A stretch of 37,093 nt of DNA from an uncultured Sutterella sp. (lineage in GTDB: Bacteria; Pseudomonadota; Gammaproteobacteria; Burkholderiales; Burkholderiaceae_F). The stretch covers positions 1 to 37,093 of the forward strand of contig UPZS01000020.1 in the NCBI GenBank assembly GCA_900538905.1, read 5' to 3'. The translations under genes and the position numbers were made by a program. This document shows, in pieces, positions 25,235 to 35,714 of the stretch. Position 1 is the stretch's first letter, and each line of letters starts with the position of its first letter. Under the pieces are notes generated by a model. That model searched no databases. It was given only the letters and a program-made list of their open reading frames with translations, and had not been told where the DNA came from.

Positions 25235-25263
25235 ATATGGGGGCTGTTGCCGTTTTTTTCAAG
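25235..25263 (-). promoter_or_regulatory. Sigma-32 (RpoH) heat-shock promoter of htpG
   Basis: On the minus strand CTTGAAA (25257-25263) and CCCCATAT (25235-25242) are separated by 14 bases. This fits the heat-shock consensus CTTGAA, N13-15, CCCCAT. It is placed about 75 bases upstream of htpG, a classic RpoH target. Confidence 0.87.
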
Positions 25264-25274
25264 TCCGCAGACAG

Positions 25275-25308
25275 CAAAAAACCCGGATCAGCAATTGCCG
25301 AGCCGGGT
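25275..25308 (-). terminator. Intrinsic terminator after the 88-residue ORF
   Basis: ACCCGG / CCGGGT (25281-25286 with 25303-25308), with an inner GCAATTGC palindrome, is followed on the minus strand by TTTTTT. It lies about 20 bases past the small gene and separates the ftsB transcription unit from htpG. Confidence 0.85.
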
Positions 25309-25329
25309 GTAATGTCAAATGTGAACCGA

Positions 25330-25596
25330 TTATTCGGCTGCCGCAGCGGCCTCTTCCTTTTCCTTGCGAACAAGGCTGACGACTTCAGCGCCGGCCACTT
25401 CACTCAAGCGGAACAACACAACGCGAGCCCCCTGAAAAAGGAAATTGCCGTCCTTCTTCGTTGCATCGCCAAGGGCCTTAACGAAGGCTTCGATCTGAGG
25501 ATTCAACACTTCTGCTTTTTCAGCATTGAACGGAACAACAACGGTTTGACCGCCCTTAAGGTAAACCGTCAACTGCTGGATAATCTGCTGAGCCAT
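25330..25596 (-). CDS. Small conserved-looking protein of unknown function (88 residues)
   Basis: I do not recognise this protein. It begins MAQQIIQQLTVYLKGGQTV, followed by a mixed alpha/beta-like sequence (VVVPFNAEKAEVLNPQIEAF, then GNFLFQGARVVLFRLSEV) and ends in a lysine/glutamate/alanine-rich tail. No signal peptide, membrane segment, cysteine or metal motif is visible, so a soluble cytosolic protein is likely. The ATG at 25596 follows GGAGA, and codon use resembles its neighbours. An upstream in-frame start exists but would place the ribosome site inside the gene. It lies 53 bases after ftsB on the same strand and ends with a strong terminator, so it is a real expressed gene at the end of the eno-ftsB unit. 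Confidence 0.75.
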   Translation of the reverse strand: MAQQIIQQLTVYLKGGQTVVVPFNAEKAEVLNPQIEAFVKALGDATKKDGNFLFQGARVVLFRLSEVAGAEVVSLVRKEKEEAAAAAE

Positions 25597-25649
25597 TGGA
25601 ATGCTCTCCTTTCTCATTGTTGTACTCAATTCGTGCCTGCCAAAGTAAC

Positions 25650-26063
25650 CTATTTACTCGGCTCAACCTTCGGCGGCAAGACACCTTCGGTGTACAGATT
25701 GCTACGCTTGGGCGCAAAGTAATTCGGTTTGCCCGCTTTGCCGGAGTCTCGCATCAGGCCGGCTTCGACATCTTTCTTTTCGCCCTTGGGGACAAATCGA
25801 AAGAGAACTTCGTCCTTGCGGACCATCCCCAGACGCATGCGAGCACGCTCTTCAACCGCCCCGCTACCGCTTTCAAGCGACTCGATTTCAGCTGCAACTG
25901 CATCGTTTTCGGCGCGCAGACGATCGTTGGATTCGCGAATTGATGTCAATTCCGCCTCAAGCGCATGCATACGCGAAATACCGCCTTTTCCAAACCATAA
26001 AGGCCACTGTATGGCAATGGCAGCCGAAACAAGCAGAATGTAGAAGAAGTAACGAACACGCAT
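25650..26063 (-). CDS. ftsB: Cell-division protein FtsB (C-terminally extended)
   Basis: FtsB is a small bitopic inner-membrane protein that joins FtsL and FtsQ at the division site. The 137-residue product has a short cytoplasmic N-terminus, one transmembrane helix (about 5-24) and a coiled coil (HALEAELTSIRESNDRLRAE onward). The conserved block EERARMRLGMVRKDEVLFRF is followed by an unusual proline- and lysine-rich tail of about 40 residues, making it longer than the E. coli protein (about 103). Its place after eno is conserved in proteobacteria and supports the call. Confidence 0.88.
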   Translation of the reverse strand: MRVRYFFYILLVSAAIAIQWPLWFGKGGISRMHALEAELTSIRESNDRLRAENDAVAAEIESLESGSGAVEERARMRLGMVRKDEVLFRFVPKGEKKDVEAGLMRDSGKAGKPNYFAPKRSNLYTEGVLPPKVEPSK

Positions 26064-26129
26064 GAAGAGCCGGACGAAAAATGAAACTTTGAACGAAACG
26101 TACGAACTTTAGCGCATGTCAAAAATGAA

Positions 26130-26180
26130 TTGCCCCGACTCCTGCTCCTGCCGAAAGACAGGGCGAAAAAGACGGGGCAA
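26130..26180 (-). terminator. Hairpin between eno and ftsB
   Basis: TTGCCCCG / CGGGGCAA (26130-26137 with 26173-26180) brackets a 35-base interior containing a CCTG/CAGG stem. Only a weak T-rich stretch (ATTCATTTTT) follows on the minus strand, so partial termination after eno, allowing low ftsB expression, is a reasonable reading. Confidence 0.45.
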
Positions 26181-26233
26181 TGCAACAAAGAGTGCGACAT
26201 CTCAATGGACGGCGCACTCAAGAAACGCACCGC

Positions 26234-27532
<1,299 letters not shown>

Positions 27533-27552
27533 CTAAAGTAATAAATGAATCG

Positions 27553-27582
27553 TAAAAGACCCGGCAAGTCGCCTCACCGGGT
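27553..27582 (-). terminator. Hairpin between kdsA and eno
   Basis: ACCCGG / CCGGGT (27559-27564 with 27577-27582) lies directly after the kdsA stop codon and is followed on the minus strand by CTTTTA. It is a modest terminator, or a structure in the eno leader. Confidence 0.55.
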
Positions 27583-27588
27583 AATCGC

Positions 27589-28440
27589 TTAAAGACTGTT
27601 TTCGAGGTAGTCGAACCCTTTGACAATGCGGTCGATGCGCACAAGCTCTTCGAGCAAATCCGGCATACGATTGAGCGGAACCATATTGGGTCCGTCAGAA
27701 AGAGCCGTATCCGGATTGGGGTGAGTCTCAAAGAAGAGCCCGTCCACTCCAACAGCAACCGCAGCTCGTGAAAGCACGGGCACGAACCGGCGATCGCCGC
27801 CGGAACTTGTTCCGCGGCCGCCCGGCATCTGCACCGAATGCGTGGCGTCAAAAACCACCGGAGCTTTCGTTTCACGCATGATGGCAAGACTGCGCATGTC
27901 ACTGACCAGATTGCCGTAACCAAACGTCGTACCGCGTTCGCACACCATGAAGTTATCCGGGTTAAGTCCCTCTTCCAAAGCCGCTTCGCGGGCCTTGGCA
28001 ATCACATTGACCATGTCATGCGGTGCAAGGAACTGACCCTTTTTGATGTTAACGGGCTTGCCGCTCTTGGCACAGGCGACGATGAAGTCAGTCTGACGGC
28101 ACAGGAAGGCAGGCGTCTGCAGGACATCAACAACGTCGGCCACCTGACGCACTTGCTCAGGCGTGTGCACGTCCGTCAAAACCGGAACGCTGACCTCACG
28201 GCGAACGTCATCAAGAATTTTGAGACCTTCGTCAATGCCGGGACCTCGATAGCTTTTCGTCGACGTACGGTTGGCTTTGTCAAAGCTAGCCTTAAAAATG
28301 TAGCGAATCCCCAGTTCATCGCAGGTCTCTTTCATGAAAGAGGCGATTTCCATCACCATTTCACGACTTTCGATGACACACGGACCTGCAATCAAAAAGA
28401 ACGGATTTCTGTTGCCGGTTTCAAACCCGCAAAGTTTCAT
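27589..28440 (-). CDS. kdsA: 2-dehydro-3-deoxyphosphooctonate aldolase (KDO-8-P synthase)
   Basis: Condenses arabinose 5-phosphate and phosphoenolpyruvate to KDO 8-phosphate for lipopolysaccharide inner core, in the cytosol. The 283-residue product starts [20 protein letters not shown] and shows [32 protein letters not shown] and [11 protein letters not shown], the family's active-site blocks. ATG 28440 follows AGGAG and gives the usual length (E. coli about 284); an upstream GTG-type extension of 45 residues is basic, unlike the family, and is rejected. It follows pyrG by 76 bases. CTP made by PyrG is needed to activate KDO, so the pairing makes metabolic sense. Confidence 0.97.
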   Translation of the reverse strand: MKLCGFETGNRNPFFLIAGPCVIESREMVMEIASFMKETCDELGIRYIFKASFDKANRTSTKSYRGPGIDEGLKILDDVRREVSVPVLTDVHTPEQVRQVADVVDVLQTPAFLCRQTDFIVACAKSGKPVNIKKGQFLAPHDMVNVIAKAREAALEEGLNPDNFMVCERGTTFGYGNLVSDMRSLAIMRETKAPVVFDATHSVQMPGGRGTSSGGDRRFVPVLSRAAVAVGVDGLFFETHPNPDTALSDGPNMVPLNRMPDLLEELVRIDRIVKGFDYLENSL

Positions 28441-28516
28441 GGTTGGTTGCTCCTGTCGAACTCTGCCATTAGGCGGACTTTTCCTTGTGCTGCTTGATCG
28501 CCGCGCGCAAAATTGA

Positions 28517-30124
<1,608 letters not shown>

Positions 30125-30125
30125 T

Positions 30126-30156
30126 CAAAAAGAAGAGCGCCGTCTGTGTTCGGCGC
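30126..30156 (-). terminator. Leader hairpin with T-run just before pyrG
   Basis: GCGCCG / CGGCGC (30137-30142 with 30151-30156) has an 8-base loop and is followed on the minus strand by TCTTCTTTTTG, ending about 10 bases before the pyrG ATG. It lies downstream of the predicted -10, inside the leader. Gram-positive pyrG genes are known to be controlled by a leader terminator; whether this one acts similarly is unknown. Confidence 0.5.
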
Positions 30157-30175
30157 GGGATTCTTGAATTAAGGA

Positions 30176-30181
30176 ATTATA
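30176..30181 (-). promoter_or_regulatory. Perfect -10 element for pyrG
   Basis: A consensus TATAAT lies on the minus strand 61 bases upstream of the pyrG start. No good -35 is found at 16-18 bases, so an activator or extended element may be needed. A 9-bp inverted repeat lies just upstream. Confidence 0.5.
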
Positions 30182-30201
30182 AAGAAGCATGATCGCTTTT
30201 T

Positions 30202-30248
30202 TGGGTACTTTTGCCTAATTTCTGGAGAAAATTCAACCGAAGTACCCA
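30202..30248. repeat. Inverted repeat upstream of pyrG
   Basis: TGGGTACTT (30202-30210) and AAGTACCCA (30240-30248) form a perfect 9-bp inverted repeat with a 29-base spacer, between the cdsA stop and the pyrG -10. On the minus strand it is followed by A residues, so it is not a terminator for cdsA. It may be a regulator site for pyrG. Confidence 0.4.
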
Positions 30249-30270
30249 CGCGCGAACAATGCGATAAGAG

Positions 30271-31107
30271 CTACACAATCATCAGCATGGCCGCTGCCGT
30301 CGGCAACACGGCCAAAGAGGAATCAAGGCGATCATAAAAGCCGCCGTGACCGGGAAGCAGTCGCCCGGAATCCTTGACGCCGGCCTGACGCTTGAGACTC
30401 GATTCAAACAAATCTCCGGAAACGGAAACCGCCACCAGAACCAGAATCATCAGTAAACCGGCAGCAAAACCCGCCTTGTCGAGCAGAATGCTCGTGAGCA
30501 CCATTTCGTGCGGCAGCCACAGGTAAGCGGCAAGCGCAGCAACCAAGACACTGACAAGGCCGCCCGCCACACCTTCCCATGTTTTCTTTGGACTGATCGC
30601 AGGTGCCATACGGTTCTTACCGAACAAACGCCCCGCAAAGTATGCGCAGGCATCGGCAAGCCACACGATCATGAAGACGCTGATGAGAAGCGGCCAGCTT
30701 CCGAGGCGCAGGAACTGCCAAACAGCCAGCCAGGTCGCAGTCGTGACGACAAAAGCAAGCACGGTGGCAGCCGGACGCGCTACTCCGAAACCGATGTTGC
30801 GTGCGTTGTAACAAACCGCCGTGACGGCAAGCCAAATGCAAGCCACTGCCAACTGAAGAACCAGGTAAGCCGATCCAAAAACATCAAGATCGGCCGCTCC
30901 CAGAGCCAAGCCGGCTCCTGCCAGTGCAAAACACCCGCCCAACAAATAGGAAGGCGTGCCGGAGAGCTTGGTGAGTTTCAACCATTCGGCCAGCGTGATA
31001 CCGTAGCCGACCGCCAGAACGGCGTTAAGAACATGGTCGCCGGCCTGCGCGGCAACCACGAGAATCAGCAGCAAAACCGCCGCCGTAATAACTCGCGTTA
31101 AAAGCAT
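30271..31107 (-). CDS. cdsA: Phosphatidate cytidylyltransferase (CDP-diacylglycerol synthase)
   Basis: Inner-membrane enzyme making CDP-diacylglycerol from phosphatidic acid and CTP, the branch point of phospholipid synthesis. The 278-residue product has about eight transmembrane helices. The CDP-diacylglycerol synthase signature is complete at the C-terminus: SPKKTWEGVAGG (172-183), SGDLFESSLKR (230-240) and VKDSGRLLPGHGGFYDRLDS (244-263). I use ATG 31107; a TTG two codons upstream is less likely. uppS precedes it. In most proteobacteria dxr comes next; here pyrG does. Confidence 0.96.
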   Translation of the reverse strand: MLLTRVITAAVLLLILVVAAQAGDHVLNAVLAVGYGITLAEWLKLTKLSGTPSYLLGGCFALAGAGLALGAADLDVFGSAYLVLQLAVACIWLAVTAVCYNARNIGFGVARPAATVLAFVVTTATWLAVWQFLRLGSWPLLISVFMIVWLADACAYFAGRLFGKNRMAPAISPKKTWEGVAGGLVSVLVAALAAYLWLPHEMVLTSILLDKAGFAAGLLMILVLVAVSVSGDLFESSLKRQAGVKDSGRLLPGHGGFYDRLDSSLAVLPTAAAMLMIV

Positions 31108-31215
31108 GATCAAACAGAAAACAGACTGCGAACAGACTAACTATGGCACAAGATAGACACAGCCGCAAAGGTTTTGACGCGGCATAACGCACTTTTGACG
31201 TAAGCCGAGCGACGG

Positions 31216-31917
31216 TTAAGCCCCGTTTCGGATTTGTTCACTTGTTTTACCAAACCGACGCTCTCGTCCTGCAAACCACTTGAGCGCTTCATCAAGATCA
31301 TCTTCGGAAAATTCTGGCCAGAGTTTTTCTGTAAACCAAAGTTCGGCGTAGGCAGCCTGCCACAGGATGAAGTTGGAAATGCGCTGCTCTCCCCCTGTTC
31401 GGATCATCAAGTCAACCGGTCCCGCCCAAGGCATACCCATATAACGATCGATGTTTTCGACCGTCAGTTCAAGTCCTTCGGCAGCAACGTGATGCGCAGC
31501 CTGCGCGATATCCCAACGACCACCATAGTTGATGCAAACATTCAAATGCATCGCTGTGGCGTCACGAGTAATTTTTTCAGCCTGTTCGATCGCCTGCACA
31601 AGTTCTTCGGAAAAGACGCTCCGATCGCCCACCACATGAAGCCTCACGCCGGCTTTGAGCAACGGTTCTGCCTCTTGCCTGAGACCGGCTACAAAGAAAT
31701 TGAGAAGAGCATTAACCTCTTCTCGCGGACGATTCCAGTTTTCACTGGAAAAGGCGAACACCGAGAGATGTTCGATTCCGCGGCGCCGCGCCGCCTTGAC
31801 AACGGTTCGAACCGTTTCCACGCCTCGTCGATGTCCTTCGATGCGCGGCAAAAAGCGACTCTTAGCCCAACGGCCGTTGCCGTCCATAATGATTGCGAGG
31901 TGGTTAGGATGCGACAT
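31216..31917 (-). CDS. uppS: Undecaprenyl pyrophosphate synthase
   Basis: Cis-prenyltransferase that builds the C55 lipid carrier for peptidoglycan and O-antigen. The 233-residue product begins with HLAIIMDGNGRWAK (catalytic Asp12), followed by GHRRGVETV, SVFAFSSENWNRP, CINYGGRWDI, and the C-terminal substrate-binding block DLMIRTGGEQRISNFILWQ. ATG 31917 fits the family start; the in-frame TTG 15 bases upstream has no support. It lies about 30 bases downstream of the frr terminator and 108 bases upstream of cdsA. Its substrates come from the MEP pathway (dxr). Confidence 0.97.
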   Translation of the reverse strand: MSHPNHLAIIMDGNGRWAKSRFLPRIEGHRRGVETVRTVVKAARRRGIEHLSVFAFSSENWNRPREEVNALLNFFVAGLRQEAEPLLKAGVRLHVVGDRSVFSEELVQAIEQAEKITRDATAMHLNVCINYGGRWDIAQAAHHVAAEGLELTVENIDRYMGMPWAGPVDLMIRTGGEQRISNFILWQAAYAELWFTEKLWPEFSEDDLDEALKWFAGRERRFGKTSEQIRNGA

Positions 31918-31939
31918 GGCGGTCTTTGACAAACAAACA

Positions 31940-31989
31940 AACGAAAAAGCGCCCGCACTGGCGGCTTAGTTAGCCGAGCCCGGGCGCTT
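31940..31989 (-). terminator. Intrinsic terminator after frr
   Basis: AAGCGCCCG / CGGGCGCTT (31947-31955 with 31981-31989) forms a 9-bp stem with an inner GGC/GCC stem. It is followed on the minus strand by TTTTTCGTTTG. It lies between frr and uppS, with uppS starting only about 30 bases later. Confidence 0.85.
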
Positions 31990-32030
31990 GTCGGGTTAAG
32001 ACATCTTAGTTTCGCTGTCGTAGCGGAAAC

Positions 32031-32594
32031 TTAGACGGTCATCACCTCTTTTTCCTTGGCGGCAACGATCTGGTCGACTTCAGCGATGTACTTGTCGGTC
32101 ATCTTCTGGATTTCCTTTTCGCTGCGGCTCTGTTCGTCTTCGCTCACTTCCTTAGCCTTTTCGAGCTTCTTGACATGTTCGTTGGCATCACGACGCAGAT
32201 TGCGGATGGCAACCTTAGCGTCTTCGCCGTCACCACGCACCACCTTGCAGATTTCACGGCGACGTTCTTCGGTAAGCGGCGGAACCGGCACGCGAACCAT
32301 GTCACCGAATGCGGCAGGATTGAGACCGAGATCAGCCGTAAGAATCGCCTTTTCGATCACCGGAATCATCTTGCGGTCCCAGGGCTGAACGGTAATCGTG
32401 CGAGCGTCGGCAACGCCGAGGTTAGCCACCTGGGAAATCGGCGTGGGCGAACCGTAGTAGTCAACCATTACATGTTCGAGAATACCGGTGGAAGCACGGC
32501 CCGTACGCAACTTCGAGAGATCGTCGCGCAGGCTTTCGATCGTGCGCTTCATCTTGTATTCGCATTGCTGTTGAATTTCGGCGATAGTACTCAT
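32031..32594 (-). CDS. frr: Ribosome recycling factor
   Basis: Splits post-termination ribosomes together with EF-G. The 187-residue product (E. coli 185) has the three-helix-bundle sequence with [62 protein letters not shown] and VRVSDE-like coiled-coil residues, ending EKEVMTV. It is placed directly after pyrH, as in nearly all bacteria, and is followed by a strong terminator. Confidence 0.98.
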   Translation of the reverse strand: MSTIAEIQQQCEYKMKRTIESLRDDLSKLRTGRASTGILEHVMVDYYGSPTPISQVANLGVADARTITVQPWDRKMIPVIEKAILTADLGLNPAAFGDMVRVPVPPLTEERRREICKVVRGDGEDAKVAIRNLRRDANEHVKKLEKAKEVSEDEQSRSEKEIQKMTDKYIAEVDQIVAAKEKEVMTV

Positions 32595-32657
32595 TTGATT
32601 TCTGTTTCTGAGTTGTCAGAGAAAAAAGATTGAATCTGTTGATTTTGCCACGAATTC

Positions 32658-33380
32658 TTAAACGTGAACAAGCGTGCCTTCGTCTTCGCCGAGCACAACG
32701 CGTCGCATGGCACCGGGCTTGGTGATCGAGAAGACCTTGATGGGCAAGCCCTGATCGCGGCAAAGCGCAAAGGCCGTGGCATCCATCACCTTGAGATTGC
32801 GGCGCATGGCTTCGTCAAAGGTGATGTCCTTGTAGAGTTCGGCGTCGGGGTTCTTCTTGGGATCTTCGGAATAGATACCGTCAACCTTGGTGGCCTTGAG
32901 CACGATCTGTGCACCGATTTCGGCACCGCGCAGCGCTGCCGTCGTATCCGTCGTAAAGAACGGATTGCCGGTACCGGCAGCGAAGATCACGACGCGGCCC
33001 TTTTCCAAATACTTCAACGCACGTCCGCGAATGTACGGTTCGGCAACCTGAGAAAGCGTCAGAGCGCTTTGCACGCGGGCTTCAATGCCGGCATTGCGCA
33101 GAGCGTCCTGCAAGGCCATGGCGTTCATGACCGTGGCAAGCATACCCATGTAGTCGCCCGTGGCGCGATCCATGCCGGTGGCGCCGAGAGCCACACCGCG
33201 GAAGATGTTGCCGCCGCCCACAACGACGCCCAGTTCGACGCCAAGATCAAGCATGCTCTTGATTTCTTGAACGATGCCCGAAAGCGTTGCACGATTGATA
33301 CCGAACTGATCCGGCCCCATCAGGGCTTCGCCGGAAAGCTTCAAAAGAACGCGCTTGTACTTGGGCGTGGGATTTTGCAT
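32658..33380 (-). CDS. pyrH: Uridylate kinase (UMP kinase)
   Basis: Phosphorylates UMP to UDP in pyrimidine synthesis; feeds the PyrG reaction. The 240-residue product starts [20 protein letters not shown] and has the amino-acid-kinase blocks [52 protein letters not shown] and [17 protein letters not shown]. Start ATG 33380; a GTG two codons upstream is the alternative. It sits between tsf and frr as usual, but a terminator lies after tsf, so pyrH-frr may have its own promoter in the 269-base gap. Confidence 0.97.
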   Translation of the reverse strand: MQNPTPKYKRVLLKLSGEALMGPDQFGINRATLSGIVQEIKSMLDLGVELGVVVGGGNIFRGVALGATGMDRATGDYMGMLATVMNAMALQDALRNAGIEARVQSALTLSQVAEPYIRGRALKYLEKGRVVIFAAGTGNPFFTTDTTAALRGAEIGAQIVLKATKVDGIYSEDPKKNPDAELYKDITFDEAMRRNLKVMDATAFALCRDQGLPIKVFSITKPGAMRRVVLGEDEGTLVHV

Positions 33381-33589
33381 GGGCACATACGGCGAATTTG
33401 TCCGCCGCCTCCGTCAGGTAGGTTTGTCACGAAAACGAGGGCAAGTTTCACGAATTTCAGGCGCAAAACAAGCCTGGCAAAAGCACTCTTCTGGGCACTT
33501 TTACCTAAATTGTGTGGATGATACAGCAACCGACAAGCATTTGAGCGGCAGCATGCCGTATCCGCGCAAGTTTTTGCAAACGTTGTTAC

Positions 33590-33615
33590 AAAAACGGCCC
33601 GGATCGCTCCGAGCC
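33590..33615 (-). terminator. Intrinsic terminator after tsf
   Basis: GGCTCGGA / TCCGGGCC in the minus-strand transcript pair over 8 bp with one G-U pair and a GCGA loop, then GTTTTTG follows. It begins 34 bases past the tsf stop codon. Confidence 0.75.
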
Positions 33616-33649
33616 ATTCTTGTTCAACTAGTAGCTGACAGTGTGCCGA

Positions 33650-34540
33650 TTAGGCCTTGGCAGCAGCAGCCTGCTGAGCGGCAACTTCCGCAGCGAAGTC
33701 TTCGTTGCGCTTTTCGAGGCCTTCACCAACCACATACAGGCCGAAGGAGGCGACGGAAGCACCCTTGCTCTTCAGAAGCTGGGAAATCGTGACCTTGTCG
33801 TCCTTAACGAACGGCTGGTTAAGGAGCGTGACTTCCTTGAGGAACTTGTTGACGGTACCTTCAGCGATGCGTTCGAGCATGGCTTCGGGCTTGCCGGCTT
33901 CGCGAGCCTTTTCGATGGCAACGCGGCGTTCCGTTTCGATCAGTTCTGCGGGGATGCCGGACTGGTCAAGAGCCTTCGGCTTGGCAGCCGCGATGTGCAT
34001 GGCGATGTCGTGAGCAACTTCATCGTCGCCGCCAACAACGTCAACAACGGCAGCGATCTTGGAGCCGCCGTGCACATACTTGTGCAGCTGGCCCTGAGCT
34101 TCGAAACGCTGGAAGCGACGGAAGGTCATGTTTTCGCCGATCTTGCCAACGAGAGCCGTACGGACTTCTTCGAGGGTCTTGCCGTCAATATTGAGAGCCG
34201 ACAGAGCAGCGATGTCAGCCGGGTTCTGTTCGGCAACCAGACGAACCGCATCCTGGGCCATCTTCTGGAATTCTTCGTTCTTGGCAACGAAGTCGGTTTC
34301 CGAGTTGACTTCAAGGATGGCGCCGACCTTGCGGTCTTCGCTCACGTAAACCGTCACAACGCCTTCAGCCGTCACGCGGGCAGCGGCCTTGCTGGCCTTG
34401 TTGCCGAGCTTGACGCGAAGGATCTCTTCTGCCTTGGCGGCGTCACCGTCAGCTTCCGTGAGGGCCTTCTTGCATTCCATCATCGGGGCGTCGGTCTTTT
34501 CGCGAAGCGCCTTAACCATTGCGGCAGTAATAGCGGCCAT
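33650..34540 (-). CDS. tsf: Translation elongation factor Ts
   Basis: Guanine-nucleotide exchange factor that regenerates EF-Tu-GTP. The 296-residue product opens with [20 protein letters not shown], the conserved EF-Ts N-terminus, followed by [19 protein letters not shown], the core with [13 protein letters not shown], and [18 protein letters not shown]. Length is normal for a betaproteobacterium. The ATG follows AGGAG. It follows rpsB, but across a 225-base gap packed with hairpins, including a strong terminator. Confidence 0.98.
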   Translation of the reverse strand: MAAITAAMVKALREKTDAPMMECKKALTEADGDAAKAEEILRVKLGNKASKAAARVTAEGVVTVYVSEDRKVGAILEVNSETDFVAKNEEFQKMAQDAVRLVAEQNPADIAALSALNIDGKTLEEVRTALVGKIGENMTFRRFQRFEAQGQLHKYVHGGSKIAAVVDVVGGDDEVAHDIAMHIAAAKPKALDQSGIPAELIETERRVAIEKAREAGKPEAMLERIAEGTVNKFLKEVTLLNQPFVKDDKVTISQLLKSKGASVASFGLYVVGEGLEKRNEDFAAEVAAQQAAAAKA

Positions 34541-34650
34541 TCTTTTAGCTCCTATTGTCTTAAAAAAATTGTCCGAGAATACCGTTCTCGAACATATTGA
34601 AATTCTGTTTCTGCAGGATCCTGCTATGCAGTACCTGAAAAAATAGCAGA

Positions 34651-34689
34651 AAAAAGGGCGCAGGCTGAAAATATTTTGCCGCGCCCTTT
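34651..34689 (-). terminator. Intrinsic terminator after rpsB
   Basis: AAAGGGCGC / GCGCCCTTT (34653-34661 with 34681-34689) is a perfect 9-bp stem followed on the minus strand by TTTTTT. A second strong hairpin, CCGTCCGA / TCGGACGG (34696-34703 with 34720-34727), lies just before it, next to the rpsB stop codon. Confidence 0.85.
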
Positions 34690-34765
34690 CTCCAGCCGTC
34701 CGAAAGACCGCGAGATCAGTCGGACGGATGCGTCTTGTCGGACGCCAAAGATCGATGTCTAAGAA

Positions 34766-35509
34766 TTAGGCTTCGGTCTTTTCTTCGACTTCCACGAACT
34801 CTTCCTGAGCTTCTTCTTCACCGGTGGCCACATCGGCACGACCGGCGAGGATGGCGTCAGCGATCACGGAAGCGTAGATGGCAACGGCCTTACCGGAGTC
34901 GTCGTTGCCCGGGATGACGTAGTCAACACCTTCGGGGCTGTGGTTGGTATCGACGACAGCAACAACCGGGATGCCGAGCTTGTTGGCTTCCTGGATGGCG
35001 ATCTTGTGGTAGCCGACGTCAATCACGAAGAGAGCGTCGGGCAGACCGGCCATGTCCTTGATACCGCCGATGGACTTGTTGAGCTTTTCAACTTCACGGG
35101 TGAAGTCGAGAGCTTCCTTCTTGCTCATCTTCTCAAGGCCGCAAGCTTCCTGCGTGGCTTCCATGTCCTTGAGGTGACGGATCGTCTGCTTCACGGTCTT
35201 GAAGTTCGTGAGCGTGCCGCCGAGCCAGCGCTGATCAACGTAGCAGCAGCCAGCGCGCTGGGCCTGTTCGATGATCGTGTCGCGGCCGCCGCGCTTGGTG
35301 TCCACGAAGAGGATCTTGCCGCCGCGAGCGGAGAGTTCACGGACGAACTTTTCAGCTTCGGCAAGCTTTTCAACCGTCTTTTCGAGGTTGATGATATGAA
35401 TCTTGTTGCGGGCGCCGAAGATGTACTGAGCCATCTTGGGGTTCCAGAAGCGGGTCTGGTGGCCGAAGTGGCAACCGGCTTCGAGCATTTCACGCATGCT
35501 GACGGACAT
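34766..35509 (-). CDS. rpsB: 30S ribosomal protein S2
   Basis: Small-subunit ribosomal protein needed for S1 binding. The 247-residue product has [104 protein letters not shown] and an acidic C-terminal tail, all typical of S2. The ATG follows GGAGA. It opens the translation cluster behind a strong sigma-70 promoter. Confidence 0.98.
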   Translation of the reverse strand: MSVSMREMLEAGCHFGHQTRFWNPKMAQYIFGARNKIHIINLEKTVEKLAEAEKFVRELSARGGKILFVDTKRGGRDTIIEQAQRAGCCYVDQRWLGGTLTNFKTVKQTIRHLKDMEATQEACGLEKMSKKEALDFTREVEKLNKSIGGIKDMAGLPDALFVIDVGYHKIAIQEANKLGIPVVAVVDTNHSPEGVDYVIPGNDDSGKAVAIYASVIADAILAGRADVATGEEEAQEEFVEVEEKTEA

Positions 35510-35658
35510 TTCTTATTCTCCAAGGTTATGTCTAACACCGAGGCCTTGGCAAAACCGTTCGATTACGGTCACCCGGAGAGCCTTCGGCGTGCTATTTACT
35601 GACCCGCGCCAACATAGCGCAGGTTCGGGAAAATCTTTGCTTGCACAAAGAAGCGCGG

Positions 35659-35687
35659 ATTATATGAGAAAACACAGCCGAGATCAA
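35659..35687 (-). promoter_or_regulatory. Strong sigma-70 promoter for rpsB
   Basis: On the minus strand TTGATC (35682-35687) and a perfect TATAAT (35659-35664) are separated by exactly 17 bases. The leader to rpsB is about 140 bases and contains a GC hairpin (CCTGCGC near 35623-35629) that might be a site for S2 feedback control. Confidence 0.8.
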
Positions 35688-35714
35688 ATACTTGAGCGAA
35701 ATTTTTCTCTAATT

